Of a DNA stretch of 58,950 bases, positions 44,651-53,576 are shown piece after piece. Position 1 is the stretch's first letter; the number at the start of each line of letters is the position of its first letter. The notes under the pieces were generated by a model. It searched no databases. It worked only from the letters and a program-made list of their open reading frames with translations, and was not told where the DNA came from. Where the stretch lies: the NCBI GenBank assembly GCA_029261155.1, contig JAJDBW010000011.1, positions 1-58,950 of the forward strand. The letters run 5' to 3'. The DNA is from Nitrospirota bacterium. GTDB taxonomy: Bacteria; Nitrospirota; Nitrospiria; SBBL01; JAADHI01. The translations under genes and the position numbers were made by a program.

Positions 44651-47290
44651 ATGACCGCTTCAGAAATCCGCTCCCTCTTCCTTCAATTTTTTTCCCAACG
44701 CGGTCATACCGTGGTGCCGAGCGCGTCTCTCGTTCCGGAACGCGATCCCAGTCTCCTCTTTACCAACGCGGGCATGGTCCAATTTAAATCTGTTTTTTTG
44801 GGCGAGACCCCAAGCGCCTATCCCCGAGCGGCTTCTTCTCAAAAGTGTATTCGCGCCGGGGGAAAGCACAACGACCTCGAAAATGTGGGACAGACCGCCC
44901 GGCATCACACTTTTTTCGAGATGCTGGGCAATTTTTCCTTCGGCGATTATTTTAAGGAAGACGCCATTGCCTACGCTTGGGAACTGCTCACCCAGCACTA
45001 TCGCCTTCCCGCCGAAAAACTGTGGATAACGGTTTATCGAGACGACGACGAAGCGGCGGACCTGTGGAAAAAAATCGTTCCCGCCGATCGCGTGATCCGC
45101 TTGGGCGAAAAAGACAACTTTTGGCAAATGGGCGATGTGGGGCCTTGCGGGCCTTGTTCTGAAATTTTGTTCGATCAAGGCGAGGCCGTGCATGCCGATT
45201 GCCCCGGTATCGGACACTGTGAGTGCGACCGCTACTTGGAGATCTGGAATCTCGTCTTCATGCAGTATAGCCGCGATGCCTCCGGCACACTGACGCCGCT
45301 TCCAAAACCGAGCATCGACACGGGCATGGGGCTCGAACGCATTACAGCGATCTGCCAAGGCGTCTTCAGTAACTACGAAACGGATCTTTTTCAGCCCCTT
45401 TTTCGCGCCATTGCCGAACTGACCGAGCGCACCGAAGAAGCGGTGCGGCAATCCTTCCCCGGTCGGGTGATCGCCGATCATATCCGCGCCATGACCTTTC
45501 TCGCCGCTGACGGGGTGGTCCCCTCGAATGAAGGCCGGGGTTATCTCTTTCGCCGAATTCTTCGTCGCGCGGCCCGCTTTGGGCGGCAGTTTGGATTAAA
45601 GACCCCCTTTCTCCATCGTCTCACCGGTGCCGTGATCGACACAATGTCGGCACCATACCCCGAACTTCAAGGGCATCGTCAGGCCATCAATGACTTAGTC
45701 CTCGGCGAGGAAGAACGCTTTATCCACACCCTCAATCAAGGGGTGCAATTACTGGATGACGTGATCGACGGTTTGAAGAAAAAAGGAGAGTCGATCATTC
45801 CAGGTGAGTCCCTTTTCACGCTTTATGACACCTATGGCTTTCCGATCGATCTGACGGAAGAGATTGCGCTTGAGTCAGGCATGACCCTCGACATGGCTGG
45901 CTTCGATCAGGCCATGTCGGTTCAAAAAGAACGGGCCCGGCGGTCTTGGGCAGGCGCTGATTCGTCAGCGCAGGTTGCCAAAAGCGACCCGATCTACAAG
46001 GAATTGTTGGAACGCCATGGCCCGACCGACTTTGTCGGCTATGATCGCTTAGCCCAAGAAAGTCCTTTATTGGCCATTGTTAAAGACGGGGCCCTGGTCT
46101 CCCAGGCCGAGGAAGGTGAATCGGTGGCCTTGCTCTTGGCCTCGACGCCTTATTATGCGGAATCGGGTGGACAAGTGGGCGACCAGGGAACGATCTCTTG
46201 TCCCAAGGGCCGGTTCGTGGTTGATGGGACCGAGGCGGTACTTCCCGGACTCTTTGTTCACCGGGGCCGTGTGGCTCAAGGGATGATCGCGGTCGAGCAA
46301 TCTTGCCGCGCTGAAGTGGACGCGGCCTTGCGGCAAGATACCGCGCGCAACCACACCGGGACCCACCTGCTCCACGCCGCGCTCAGAAAGGTGCTGGGCG
46401 ATCATGTGAAACAGGCGGGTTCCTTGGTTACGCCCGATCGGCTCCGCTTCGATTTCCAACACTTCGCTCCGCTCAGCGCCAGGGAGATCGACCGGATCGA
46501 AACCGAAGTCAACGCACAGATCTTTGAAGGCTCTGCCGTAGAAACCGAAGTCCTGCCGATGCAGGAGGCGGTGAATTCGGGCGCAATGGCGCTCTTCGGG
46601 GAAAAATATGGCGATGCGGTTCGCGTGGTTTCGGTGGGCGATTTCAGCCGCGAGTTGTGTGGCGGTACCCACTGCCGGGCCGCGGGGGAGATTGGCTTTT
46701 TAAAAATTATTAAGGAAGGCAGTGTGGCTGCGGGCGTCCGCCGCATCGAAGCCCTAACCGGGCCCGCCGCCTATCGCTGGGTGAAGGCCCAGGAGACGGT
46801 TCTGCGTGAGGTCTCGGGCTTGTTTGGGGTCCGGCCGGAAGACGTGCCGGAACGCGCCGAGCGGGTCTTGGCGCAGTTGAAAGAAAAAGACCGTGAGCTG
46901 GCGCAACTTCAGTCGGGACAAGGCGCATCGGGCGCAAAGTCCTTGGCGGAGGTGCGTCAGGTCGGTCCCGTTTCTTTTGTTTCAGAAAAGATAGCGCCGA
47001 CGGAAATTAAAGGTGTTCGGGCGCATGCCGACCGCTTGCGCGATCGGATCCAATCTGGGATTATTATTGTGGGTGCGGCGTCTCCCGGTGGAGAAAAAGT
47101 GTCCATCGTCGTGATGGTCACGCCGGAATGGACGGCGCGTTATCCCGCAGTGAAAATTGTGCAGGCGCTCTCGCCTTTTATCGAAGGGAGCGGTGGCGGT
47201 AAGGCGGCTTTGGCCCAGGCAGGTGGCAAACGGGCAGATAAACTCAATTTTGCGCTTGAGCAGGCCATCGATATTATTGAAAAGATGTGA
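44651..47290 (+). CDS. alaS: Alanine-tRNA ligase
   Basis: AlaRS charges tRNA-Ala and edits mischarged Ser or Gly. Domains in order are: the class II catalytic core (residues 1-240, EIRSLFLQFFSQRGHTVVPSASLVPERDPSLLFTNAGM, then DTGMGLERITAI); the tRNA-recognition helices; the editing domain with the zinc ligands HTGTH (near 565) and CGGTHC (near 670); and the C-terminal DHHA1 domain with SGGGKAALAQAGGKRADKL. The length of 879 residues is standard. It is isolated from recX, its common neighbour, and followed by mltG. Confidence 0.97.
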   Translation: MTASEIRSLFLQFFSQRGHTVVPSASLVPERDPSLLFTNAGMVQFKSVFLGETPSAYPRAASSQKCIRAGGKHNDLENVGQTARHHTFFEMLGNFSFGDYFKEDAIAYAWELLTQHYRLPAEKLWITVYRDDDEAADLWKKIVPADRVIRLGEKDNFWQMGDVGPCGPCSEILFDQGEAVHADCPGIGHCECDRYLEIWNLVFMQYSRDASGTLTPLPKPSIDTGMGLERITAICQGVFSNYETDLFQPLFRAIAELTERTEEAVRQSFPGRVIADHIRAMTFLAADGVVPSNEGRGYLFRRILRRAARFGRQFGLKTPFLHRLTGAVIDTMSAPYPELQGHRQAINDLVLGEEERFIHTLNQGVQLLDDVIDGLKKKGESIIPGESLFTLYDTYGFPIDLTEEIALESGMTLDMAGFDQAMSVQKERARRSWAGADSSAQVAKSDPIYKELLERHGPTDFVGYDRLAQESPLLAIVKDGALVSQAEEGESVALLLASTPYYAESGGQVGDQGTISCPKGRFVVDGTEAVLPGLFVHRGRVAQGMIAVEQSCRAEVDAALRQDTARNHTGTHLLHAALRKVLGDHVKQAGSLVTPDRLRFDFQHFAPLSAREIDRIETEVNAQIFEGSAVETEVLPMQEAVNSGAMALFGEKYGDAVRVVSVGDFSRELCGGTHCRAAGEIGFLKIIKEGSVAAGVRRIEALTGPAAYRWVKAQETVLREVSGLFGVRPEDVPERAERVLAQLKEKDRELAQLQSGQGASGAKSLAEVRQVGPVSFVSEKIAPTEIKGVRAHADRLRDRIQSGIIIVGAASPGGEKVSIVVMVTPEWTARYPAVKIVQALSPFIEGSGGGKAALAQAGGKRADKLNFALEQAIDIIEKM

Positions 47291-47416
47291 GGATGAAACC
47301 CCAGGCCCGTACCTGAGCTACCTGGGATTAAAGGATGATCTTGAAATTGCCGGGAAGCTTGTCCCCATTGCCACAGGCCGAGCGCGACGCAAGTGTCCCC
47401 AATTCGAGTCGGAACC

Positions 47417-48427
47417 ATGACAAAGCCAGCCATTATATTACTCTGCCTTTTCGGTATTGTGGCGTACCAAGGCTACCGCTTTTTAGAACGGACCCCCTCT
47501 TCGGATAAAAGTGATACAAGGATCGACATCCCGCAAGGCGCGAGCTTTGGTGAGGTGACGGAGCGTCTTGGCGAGGAGGGGCTGATTACCAGCCAGTTTT
47601 CTTTTCGCCTTTTAGGAAAATTAACAAAGCGAGAAACCCGAATTAAACCAGGGGAATACCGCCTGAACCGAGCGATGCGTCCGATGGACCTACTCGATAC
47701 CCTGGTTCGCGGAGACATCGTCCAATACCCGATTGTGATTCCGGAAGGCCTCTCGTCTCGTCAGATCGCTGAGGTTTTTCAGACCGCCGGCTTGGTCGAA
47801 GCCGAAACCTTCATGCAGTGGGTTCGCGATGAACCTTTTATTCGGGCATTGGGTTTTGAGGGAGACAGCTTGGAAGGCTATCTTTTTCCGGAGACCTATC
47901 ACTTCAGCAAACAAGCTTCACCGAAACAGATTCTGACTCGAATCGTTAACCAATTTAAAACCATTTACGAGGCAAGCTTTCATCAGCGGGCAGACGAACT
48001 GGGGATGACGCAAAAGGAGGTGGTCACCCTCGCGTCGATTATCGAAAAAGAGACGGCCGTTCCGGTGGAACGGACCACCGTTTCCGCGGTTTTTCATAAT
48101 CGATTAAAAAAAAAGATGCGGCTTCAAAGCGATCCCACCGTGATTTTTTCCCTGGCCGATTTCGACGGCAATCTCACGCGCGCCCATTTGAAGAACAACT
48201 CGCCCTACAATACCTATCGGTTTAGCGGCCTGCCACCGGGCCCCATCGCCAATCCGGGGCGTGAAGCGATTTATGCCGCCCTGCATCCCGAAGCGGTCGA
48301 TTATCTTTATTTCGTTTCCAAGAACAACGGGACGCATTTTTTTTCCCGGACTTTGGAAGAACACAATGCGGCAGTGCGTAAATTCCAGATTGAAAGGCAT
48401 CAAGAGGCTGCCTGCCCCGGCTGTTAG
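47417..48427 (+). CDS. mltG: Endolytic transglycosylase MltG (YceG-like)
   Basis: MltG cuts nascent glycan strands in the inner membrane and so sets their length. There is one N-terminal helix (PAIILLCLFGIVAYQGYRFL), a LysM-like subdomain (IDIPQGASFGEVTERLGEEGLI), and the catalytic YceG domain. The last has VTLASIIEKETAVPVERTTVSAVFHNRL with the catalytic Glu, QSDPTVIF, and the closing NTYRFSGLPPGPIANPGREAIYAALHP. ATG at 47417 follows GGAACC; a GTG at 47393 is an alternative. It normally follows alaS and ruvX in related genomes; ruvX is absent here. Confidence 0.95.
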   Translation: MTKPAIILLCLFGIVAYQGYRFLERTPSSDKSDTRIDIPQGASFGEVTERLGEEGLITSQFSFRLLGKLTKRETRIKPGEYRLNRAMRPMDLLDTLVRGDIVQYPIVIPEGLSSRQIAEVFQTAGLVEAETFMQWVRDEPFIRALGFEGDSLEGYLFPETYHFSKQASPKQILTRIVNQFKTIYEASFHQRADELGMTQKEVVTLASIIEKETAVPVERTTVSAVFHNRLKKKMRLQSDPTVIFSLADFDGNLTRAHLKNNSPYNTYRFSGLPPGPIANPGREAIYAALHPEAVDYLYFVSKNNGTHFFSRTLEEHNAAVRKFQIERHQEAACPGC

Positions 48428-48448
48428 GCTATGATTTGGGGTTATAAG

Positions 48449-48949
48449 ATGAACATCGAAAATAAAATTCAATCTTTGGGTTTACGCTTGCCCCTTCCAC
48501 CAAAGCCCCTGGCCTCCTACGTGCCGATCATGCGCAGCGGCCCGCTCCTTTTTCTTTCGGGGATGTTGCCCATGGTCGAGGGCAAGCTTTTCGCGAAGGG
48601 TAAGTTGGGCGTGGCTCTGAGTGTCGATCAAGGAAAGGCGTGCGCACGCATGGCCCTTCTCAATGCGCTTGCCGTGATTCAGGCCGAAACCGCCTCGCTC
48701 GATGCGATCGAAAAGATCGTCCGCATCGCCGTGCATGTCGCCTCGACACCAGATTTTACCGAACAGGCGGCCGTGGCCAATGGGGCCTCCGATCTGCTGG
48801 TCGAAATCTTTGGCGCGGCAGGACGCCATGCACGTCTGGCCTTGGGCGCTGTTTCTTTGCCTTTGGATGCACCGGTGGAATTGGAAATGATTGTTCAAGT
48901 GGCGGGCATGGCACCGCAGCAAAAGCAAGCCGGACCCGACCAGGTTTGA
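48449..48949 (+). CDS. RidA (YjgF/YER057c/UK114) family protein
   Basis: RidA-family proteins hydrolyse reactive enamine/imine intermediates or act as trimeric binding proteins. The block LLFLSGMLPMVEGKLFAKGKLG, the helix ACARMALLNALAVIQAE, and the strand RHARLALGAVSLPLDAPVELEMIVQV are characteristic; the Arg of RHAR sits at the position of the conserved substrate-binding Arg. It is about 165 residues, longer than the canonical ~128, so it belongs to a divergent subfamily rather than archetypal RidA. An upstream start at 48431 is possible. It follows mltG closely. Confidence 0.85.
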   Translation: MNIENKIQSLGLRLPLPPKPLASYVPIMRSGPLLFLSGMLPMVEGKLFAKGKLGVALSVDQGKACARMALLNALAVIQAETASLDAIEKIVRIAVHVASTPDFTEQAAVANGASDLLVEIFGAAGRHARLALGAVSLPLDAPVELEMIVQVAGMAPQQKQAGPDQV

Positions 48950-49008
48950 TTTTTTGTTATGGAAGAATAGCATTTTACTGCAGCAAAAAAGAAATGACCC
49001 AGCGGCGT

Positions 49009-49761
49009 TTATTTTTTAAGGAAGTTGTCTAGGTCTTTAAGGTCGGCGAGTTGGTAATCTGCTTGCCGGTCCGGATCGGCTTGCTGATTTCCTACGGGAT
49101 TGATCCAGGCGGTATCCATGCCCACCGCTTTGGCGCCAAGCACGTCGCTCTCCCAGCTATCGCCCACAAAGAGGGTTTCGGCAGGCGCTGTGCCCAGTTG
49201 TTCGCAGGCCGCTAAAAAGATTTCCTTCCGCGGTTTGCGCAAGCCAAATTCTGCAGAGATCAGGGTGGCTTCGAAGAGCGAGGTTAGTTCGTCTCTTGCG
49301 AGCACCCGCCGGACGGTTTGGGTGTCGTCAAAGTTTGTGACGAGGCCAATCTTGTGCGTCGCTTTCCAGCGGACGAGTCCTTCTCGATGTTCTGCCTCCA
49401 AAACAAGACATTGGGCCACGCGGTCCAAGTGAATTTCTTTTAAGAGGCGTTGGATCTCGCTTCGCCGCTTTCCCAGATCGGCATTCAAACGATTTAAAAA
49501 GATCTCGAATCGTGTCTCGGATAAAATCTCCTCGCCGCTTTCCTCGCGTTTGCGTGCGAGGGTTTCCGTTGTTTCGATGAAGGTGGAATGGAAGGCCTCA
49601 AAAGAAACCGCGCCGCGGTCAAATTCTAAAAAACAGGCATAGAGCAGTGGGGTGGTTGTGAGGATTTTTTTGCCGGCAAATTCAATCTCCGGCATTCGAT
49701 CCGTGCGATATTGTAAAACGGTTCCGCAAAGGTCGAAGAGAATGGATTTGTAGGTCTTCAT
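49009..49761 (-). CDS. HAD-family hydrolase with altered motif I (DLCGT)
   Basis: A 250-residue haloacid-dehalogenase fold with a helical cap. Motif I reads FDLCGTVL, where phosphatases have D-x-D-G-T; the second Asp, the general acid/base, is a Cys. Motif II Thr is in IGLVTNFDDTQ, motif III Lys in GLRKPRKEIF, and motif IV in FVGDSWESDVLGAKAVGM. All other catalytic positions are kept. The overall pattern resembles YjjG-like nucleotidases. Its end overlaps queG by four bases (it starts at ATGA), so the pair is cotranscribed. The substrate is unknown; the Cys substitution makes ordinary phosphatase activity doubtful. Confidence 0.83.
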   Translation of the reverse strand: MKTYKSILFDLCGTVLQYRTDRMPEIEFAGKKILTTTPLLYACFLEFDRGAVSFEAFHSTFIETTETLARKREESGEEILSETRFEIFLNRLNADLGKRRSEIQRLLKEIHLDRVAQCLVLEAEHREGLVRWKATHKIGLVTNFDDTQTVRRVLARDELTSLFEATLISAEFGLRKPRKEIFLAACEQLGTAPAETLFVGDSWESDVLGAKAVGMDTAWINPVGNQQADPDRQADYQLADLKDLDNFLKK

Positions 49762-50741
49762 GATTTCATCTCCTGCGTGGGCTGCAGGGCAGCCGCATTC
49801 CGGGCGAGTCCGGTGCGTTTGGCGCGAAGCAGGGGGCTGCGTTTGAAACGCGCTTTAAAGGTGGCATTGTCCGGGATGGCCTCGATTTCATCTATGGAAA
49901 GCCTCGCTCCCGCGCCCTTTCGATAAGAAAGCCCCGGTACATCCGTTGGGATTGCTTGATTGTTGAAGGGGCAAACCGTTTGGCAGATGTCGCAGCCAAA
50001 GATCCATTCCTCTAAATTTGGGACGAGGTCTTCGGGGATAGGACCTTTGTTTTCAATGGTGAGATAAGAGATGCATTTCCGGGCATCCAAACGGTAGGCC
50101 TCTGGAAGGGCCCCGGTTGGACAGGCATCAAGACAACGGCGGCAAGTGCCGCATTGTCCGGTGGCGGGCAAATCGGCGATGAGCTTTAAGTCTGTCACCA
50201 CTTCGGCGAGGAAGACCCAGGAGCCGTAATCGTCTGTGATGAGGTTGGTGTTTTTTCCGACAAAGCCGAGCCCGGCCCGCTGCGCAAAGGCGCGCTCCAA
50301 GAGTGGGCCGTGATCGACGTAGCCTTTCCAGCATTTTCCACCCCGCGCTGTTATTTCTTGAATCAAAGCGCATAATTTTTCTTCGATAATGTGGTGATAA
50401 TCTTCGCCCCAGGCGTAGCGCGCGACCTTTCCCTTTCGCGCCCCGGTCTGATGAGTTTGGGGGGGATCCGGTTCCGGTTGATGGTAGTTGAGGGCGAGGC
50501 AAATCACCGATTTGGCTTCAGGAAAGCGCCGTTTGGGATCGGAGCGGAATTCGGGAGACTTATGAAGGTAGGCCATGTCGGCAGCATGACCTTCGGAGAG
50601 CCAGCGTTTCAAATGTTCTCCATCGTCTAAAAGCGGATCGGTCGAGGTGATGCCGACTTGATGAAATCCAAGCGATAAGGCGAGGGATTTGATTTCTTGG
50701 CTTAGGGCTTCGAGCCCGGATGGGTCGTGCAGGGGATGCAT
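49758..50741 (-). CDS. queG: Epoxyqueuosine reductase QueG
   Basis: QueG performs the last step of queuosine synthesis in tRNA using cobalamin and two 4Fe-4S clusters. The N-terminal half binds B12 (GFHQVGITSTDPLLD, then YGSWVFLAEVVTDL). The cluster motifs are CGTCRRCLDACPTGAL and CDICQTVCPFN, and Asp/Arg in RYAWGEDYH are conserved. The 327-residue form lacks the C-terminal HEAT extension found in some homologues. Upstream gene of a two-gene unit with the HAD protein. It adds to the B12 requirement of this genome. Confidence 0.95.
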   Translation of the reverse strand: MHPLHDPSGLEALSQEIKSLALSLGFHQVGITSTDPLLDDGEHLKRWLSEGHAADMAYLHKSPEFRSDPKRRFPEAKSVICLALNYHQPEPDPPQTHQTGARKGKVARYAWGEDYHHIIEEKLCALIQEITARGGKCWKGYVDHGPLLERAFAQRAGLGFVGKNTNLITDDYGSWVFLAEVVTDLKLIADLPATGQCGTCRRCLDACPTGALPEAYRLDARKCISYLTIENKGPIPEDLVPNLEEWIFGCDICQTVCPFNNQAIPTDVPGLSYRKGAGARLSIDEIEAIPDNATFKARFKRSPLLRAKRTGLARNAAALQPTQEMKS

Positions 50742-50801
50742 TTCAAAGGGCGTTCGGTAATTTCAATCGAGCGTTGTCAGGTATCCGGGGGGTTGTGCGC
50801 A

Positions 50802-51236
50802 TCAGCGTTCCGTACGACGTTTTGAAGAAAGGATGCCCTTGCAGCGCCAGCCACTGCCTTTGAGGCCATTTACGATCGTGGCCATTTCGTCTGGCTTAGC
50901 CTTATCGCCATTGTAATGAACGAGGATATAACGTCTTCCGCTGAAGGCCTCGACATGGACCACACCGGCAAGCTGCATGAGGCCCTCAGTAATTTCTTCT
51001 GGATGCTTGTGGCAAAAGGGGCCGGAGAGATTGATCTTGACCTCTTTGGTCCCCGGTGGGAGCGTGAATTCTTCTTTAGAAGACGAGTGATGGTGCTGCA
51101 TCTCCTGCATCTCCTTCTTTTCCTCTTTGTGGCCACCTTTGTGATCGCCCGATGCAAATGCGGAAAAGAAGGGAAAGACGAGCCCGATGAAGAGGACGAC
51201 GAGTTTCAGTGCAATCTGTCTAAATGTATTTTGCAA
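50802..51236 (-). CDS. Exported small protein with HMA-like fold and His-rich linker
   Basis: A 144-residue secreted protein. A signal peptide (ALKLVVLFIGLVFPFFSAFAS) is followed by a His/Lys/Glu/Met-rich stretch (HKGGHKEEKKEMQEMQHHHSS), which is likely to bind metal. The remaining ~75 residues have the beta-alpha-beta-beta-alpha-beta order of heavy-metal-associated domains (EVKINLSGPFCHKHPEEITEGLMQLAGVVHVEAFSGRRYILVHYN). The usual CxxC is replaced by a C-H-K-H motif. A copper or other metal-chaperone role in the periplasm is plausible but unproven. Confidence 0.7.
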   Translation of the reverse strand: MQNTFRQIALKLVVLFIGLVFPFFSAFASGDHKGGHKEEKKEMQEMQHHHSSSKEEFTLPPGTKEVKINLSGPFCHKHPEEITEGLMQLAGVVHVEAFSGRRYILVHYNGDKAKPDEMATIVNGLKGSGWRCKGILSSKRRTER

Positions 51237-51351
51237 GGTATAAGATATCCAAAGGCAACACTGTCTCCATTATCCCCAAGCGGACGCGAGATATCAAGGC
51301 TTTATTCTCAATATAGGAATCAAAAGCGCTCAGGGCGGGCTCAAGCAGGTT

Positions 51352-52269
51352 TTATTTTTTGGAACTTGGGTGCGTGTAGACTTGGGTTTGAGGGTGAAAG
51401 GCGGCCCAGGCGAACCAATAGGCCACGACGGAGGGTAGGTCCTCGCCTTGGGGATTTTGAACGCGCACGGTCCGCGTATCAGGGTCGTAGGTGATATGAA
51501 GCGTGTCCGGCCCGAGGGTGTGACGAAAAAATCGCGGCCCTCGTTCAAGCTCGGAAAAGGGATAGGCCATCGTTTCTCCCTCATGTTGGATGCCCAAGAC
51601 CCAGGATTTTGGGGGATAGCGGCGATCGCGCTTATTGACGGAGAACATCAGCCGGTCGGTCTGGGCGTATTCGGCATAGGGGTCGCGCGAATAGTTTCTT
51701 GAATAACCCGTCTCCGTCGATAAGACTTGGCTCTTGGGATACTCTCTTTTCCAGGCACCCCAGGTCGTGTGAATGAGGGGCAGTAAGCTAAGTCGAGTTC
51801 CAGTTAGCGCGCCCGTAACGGCTTCTTGCTTAATCTGTGACCAAAGGCTTTCGCTCTGATGGTCGTACATCAAGACATCGCTCTGGTACAACAGGCCGGA
51901 AACCCCGAAGGTATAGCGCTTCTTCCGGATGCGTGCATCGAAGGCCATGCCGGTGCCGCAGAGCGGGCAATAACTGACGAAAACGGGTTTTCCACCGATA
52001 TCGTCATTCACGACTTCGTGCCAATTGAGAATTTTTATCGGATACGCTTTTGCCTCGCCATTGTAAACGAGGGCGAGTACCCGGTCATCCGCTTGAAGAA
52101 AGCCAGCGCGATCGGCTGAGACAAATTTTGGATGAAGCAGGGCGGGGATGCCGTCTTTGGGCGGCCCGCCCGATTTGATTTCGGCAATGGGAATGTTGTG
52201 TTGGCTAAAATCGAAAGCGCTTAAGAAGGGTGTCGTCACCAAAAGTAGTAAACCGAATATCACCTTCAT
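51352..52269 (-). CDS. Exported DUF3179 protein
   Basis: A 305-residue secreted protein with signal peptide (KVIFGLLLLVTTPFLSAF) and the DUF3179 domain. Its hallmarks are ILNWHEVVNDDIGGKPVFVSYCPLCGTGMAFDARI, carrying a CPLC pair, then VSGLLYQSDVLMYDHQSESLWSQI. The family often appears in membrane or periplasmic proteins of unknown function, sometimes near metal handling genes. The Cys pair could bind a metal or haem, or form a disulphide. It shares strand and proximity with the HMA-like protein (115-base gap). Confidence 0.9.
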   Translation of the reverse strand: MKVIFGLLLLVTTPFLSAFDFSQHNIPIAEIKSGGPPKDGIPALLHPKFVSADRAGFLQADDRVLALVYNGEAKAYPIKILNWHEVVNDDIGGKPVFVSYCPLCGTGMAFDARIRKKRYTFGVSGLLYQSDVLMYDHQSESLWSQIKQEAVTGALTGTRLSLLPLIHTTWGAWKREYPKSQVLSTETGYSRNYSRDPYAEYAQTDRLMFSVNKRDRRYPPKSWVLGIQHEGETMAYPFSELERGPRFFRHTLGPDTLHITYDPDTRTVRVQNPQGEDLPSVVAYWFAWAAFHPQTQVYTHPSSKK

Positions 52270-52398
52270 GGCCGCCTCCTTATATTCATGGCAAGCTTGT
52301 GGTTAGGGTTTCAGCGCAATATGCGCTTCTCGCTAAGATACATTTTTTAGGGCGTTTAAAAATGTGGGCCGGAATACAGCTCGAATTGAGGGCTGAAG

Positions 52399-53337
52399 CT
52401 ATCCAGAGGCGATGTCTTCGAAATCGGGTATCTCTTTTTGCATGAATTTTTTTAATTTTTTGAGGAGATTTGCTTCCACTTGGCGGACACGTTCTTTCGA
52501 GATTTTATACTTGAGTGCAAGCTCCTCCAAGGTTGCGGGTTTTTCCGATAAAATCCGTCGATGGAGAATCTCGCTTTCCCGCGCGTTGATTTCTTTTGAA
52601 AAGGCTTTGAGCTTGGCCTCGAATAAGGTCTGGAGCTGTTCTTTTTCCAAGCTTTCGTCGGCGCCTTCGTTTTCGGATGGCAGTAGGCTGCCCACCGAGG
52701 TGTCCGAGTCCGGGCCAACCGGCTCGTCGAAAGAGACTTCGCGATCAGAGAGGCGCTGCGTCATCTCAATGACCTCGGTTTCCTTTACATTTAATTGATC
52801 GGCCAGGAGCTTGGGAGAAGCGACAATCCCTTGTTTTTCAAGCGCCTCGCGTTCCTTCGAGAGACGGAAAAAAAGCTTACGTTGGTTTTCCGTTGTGCCA
52901 ATACGCACCAAGCGCCAGTTTTGCAGGATGTACTTTAAGATATAGGCGCGTATCCACCATGTGGCATAAGTGGCCACGCGCGCGCCTTTGTCGGGATCGA
53001 ATTTCTTGACGGCATGCATGAGGCCGACGTTGCCCTCTTGAATTAAATCCATCACGTTGAAGGGCAGACGCTTGTATTCCATGGCAATGGAGGCGGCCAG
53101 TCGCAGATGAGAGAGGATGAGCTTCGTGACAGCATCTAGATCGCCCGCTTCCTTAAACTGCTTTGTCAGGCGGAGCTCTTCCTCCTTGGTGAGGAAGGGG
53201 TAACGGCGAATTTCGGTCAAGTAACCGTGAAGCGGATCGTAAACCGATACGGCCTGGGTCTCTATTTCCGGTGTATTGTCCGAATCGGCTGCGCGATCTT
53301 CCGGATAGAATTGGGGTTCGACTGTGTCTTCTTCCAT
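52399..53337 (-). CDS. rpoH: RNA polymerase sigma factor of the RpoH (sigma-32) type
   Basis: This heat-shock type sigma factor directs RNA polymerase to stress promoters. Region 2 contains LILSHLRLAASIAMEYKRLPFNVMDLIQEGNVGLMHAVKKFDPDKGARVATYATWWIRAYI. The RpoH-specific box NQRKLFFRLS is in the region 2.4-3 junction. Region 4 carries the helix-turn-helix TLEELALKYKISKERVRQVEANLLKKLK. An N-terminal extension of ~35 acidic residues is unusual. The start codon has no visible Shine-Dalgarno, and a TATAAT lies eight bases upstream, so translation may be leaderless. Confidence 0.9.
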   Translation of the reverse strand: MEEDTVEPQFYPEDRAADSDNTPEIETQAVSVYDPLHGYLTEIRRYPFLTKEEELRLTKQFKEAGDLDAVTKLILSHLRLAASIAMEYKRLPFNVMDLIQEGNVGLMHAVKKFDPDKGARVATYATWWIRAYILKYILQNWRLVRIGTTENQRKLFFRLSKEREALEKQGIVASPKLLADQLNVKETEVIEMTQRLSDREVSFDEPVGPDSDTSVGSLLPSENEGADESLEKEQLQTLFEAKLKAFSKEINARESEILHRRILSEKPATLEELALKYKISKERVRQVEANLLKKLKKFMQKEIPDFEDIASG

Positions 53338-53345
53338 GAAGAAAA

Positions 53346-53351
53346 ATTATA
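53346..53351 (-). promoter_or_regulatory. TATAAT box immediately upstream of rpoH
   Basis: A perfect minus-strand -10 hexamer lies eight bases before the ATG. The best -35 position is T-rich and weak. Confidence 0.35.
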
Positions 53352-53576
53352 ACAGAAACGATTTTCGTAAAAAAGGCGGGTGTGTGATGAGGACTAGAGT
53401 CCAAAATAGGAGGAAAAGGCGGATCGATTGTGACTATTTTTTAGTAAAGCCCTTGAGCCTCGTGCCCTTAGAAAGAGAGTAATGCTGTTTTAGAAAAAGG
53501 ACTCAGGCCACTCATTTCCAATAAGGGAATCGTTTTTAGAACTTTGAAAAAGAGGCAGGGTTGGTCAGATTGGTGT

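Noticed and set aside
44660-45481. Long antisense ORF (273 codons) inside alaS
   Set aside because: It is on the opposite strand of a clear gene, has no ribosome site or family features, and follows from the codon bias of alaS. The same applies to antisense ORFs in recA, nrdJ and gspF.
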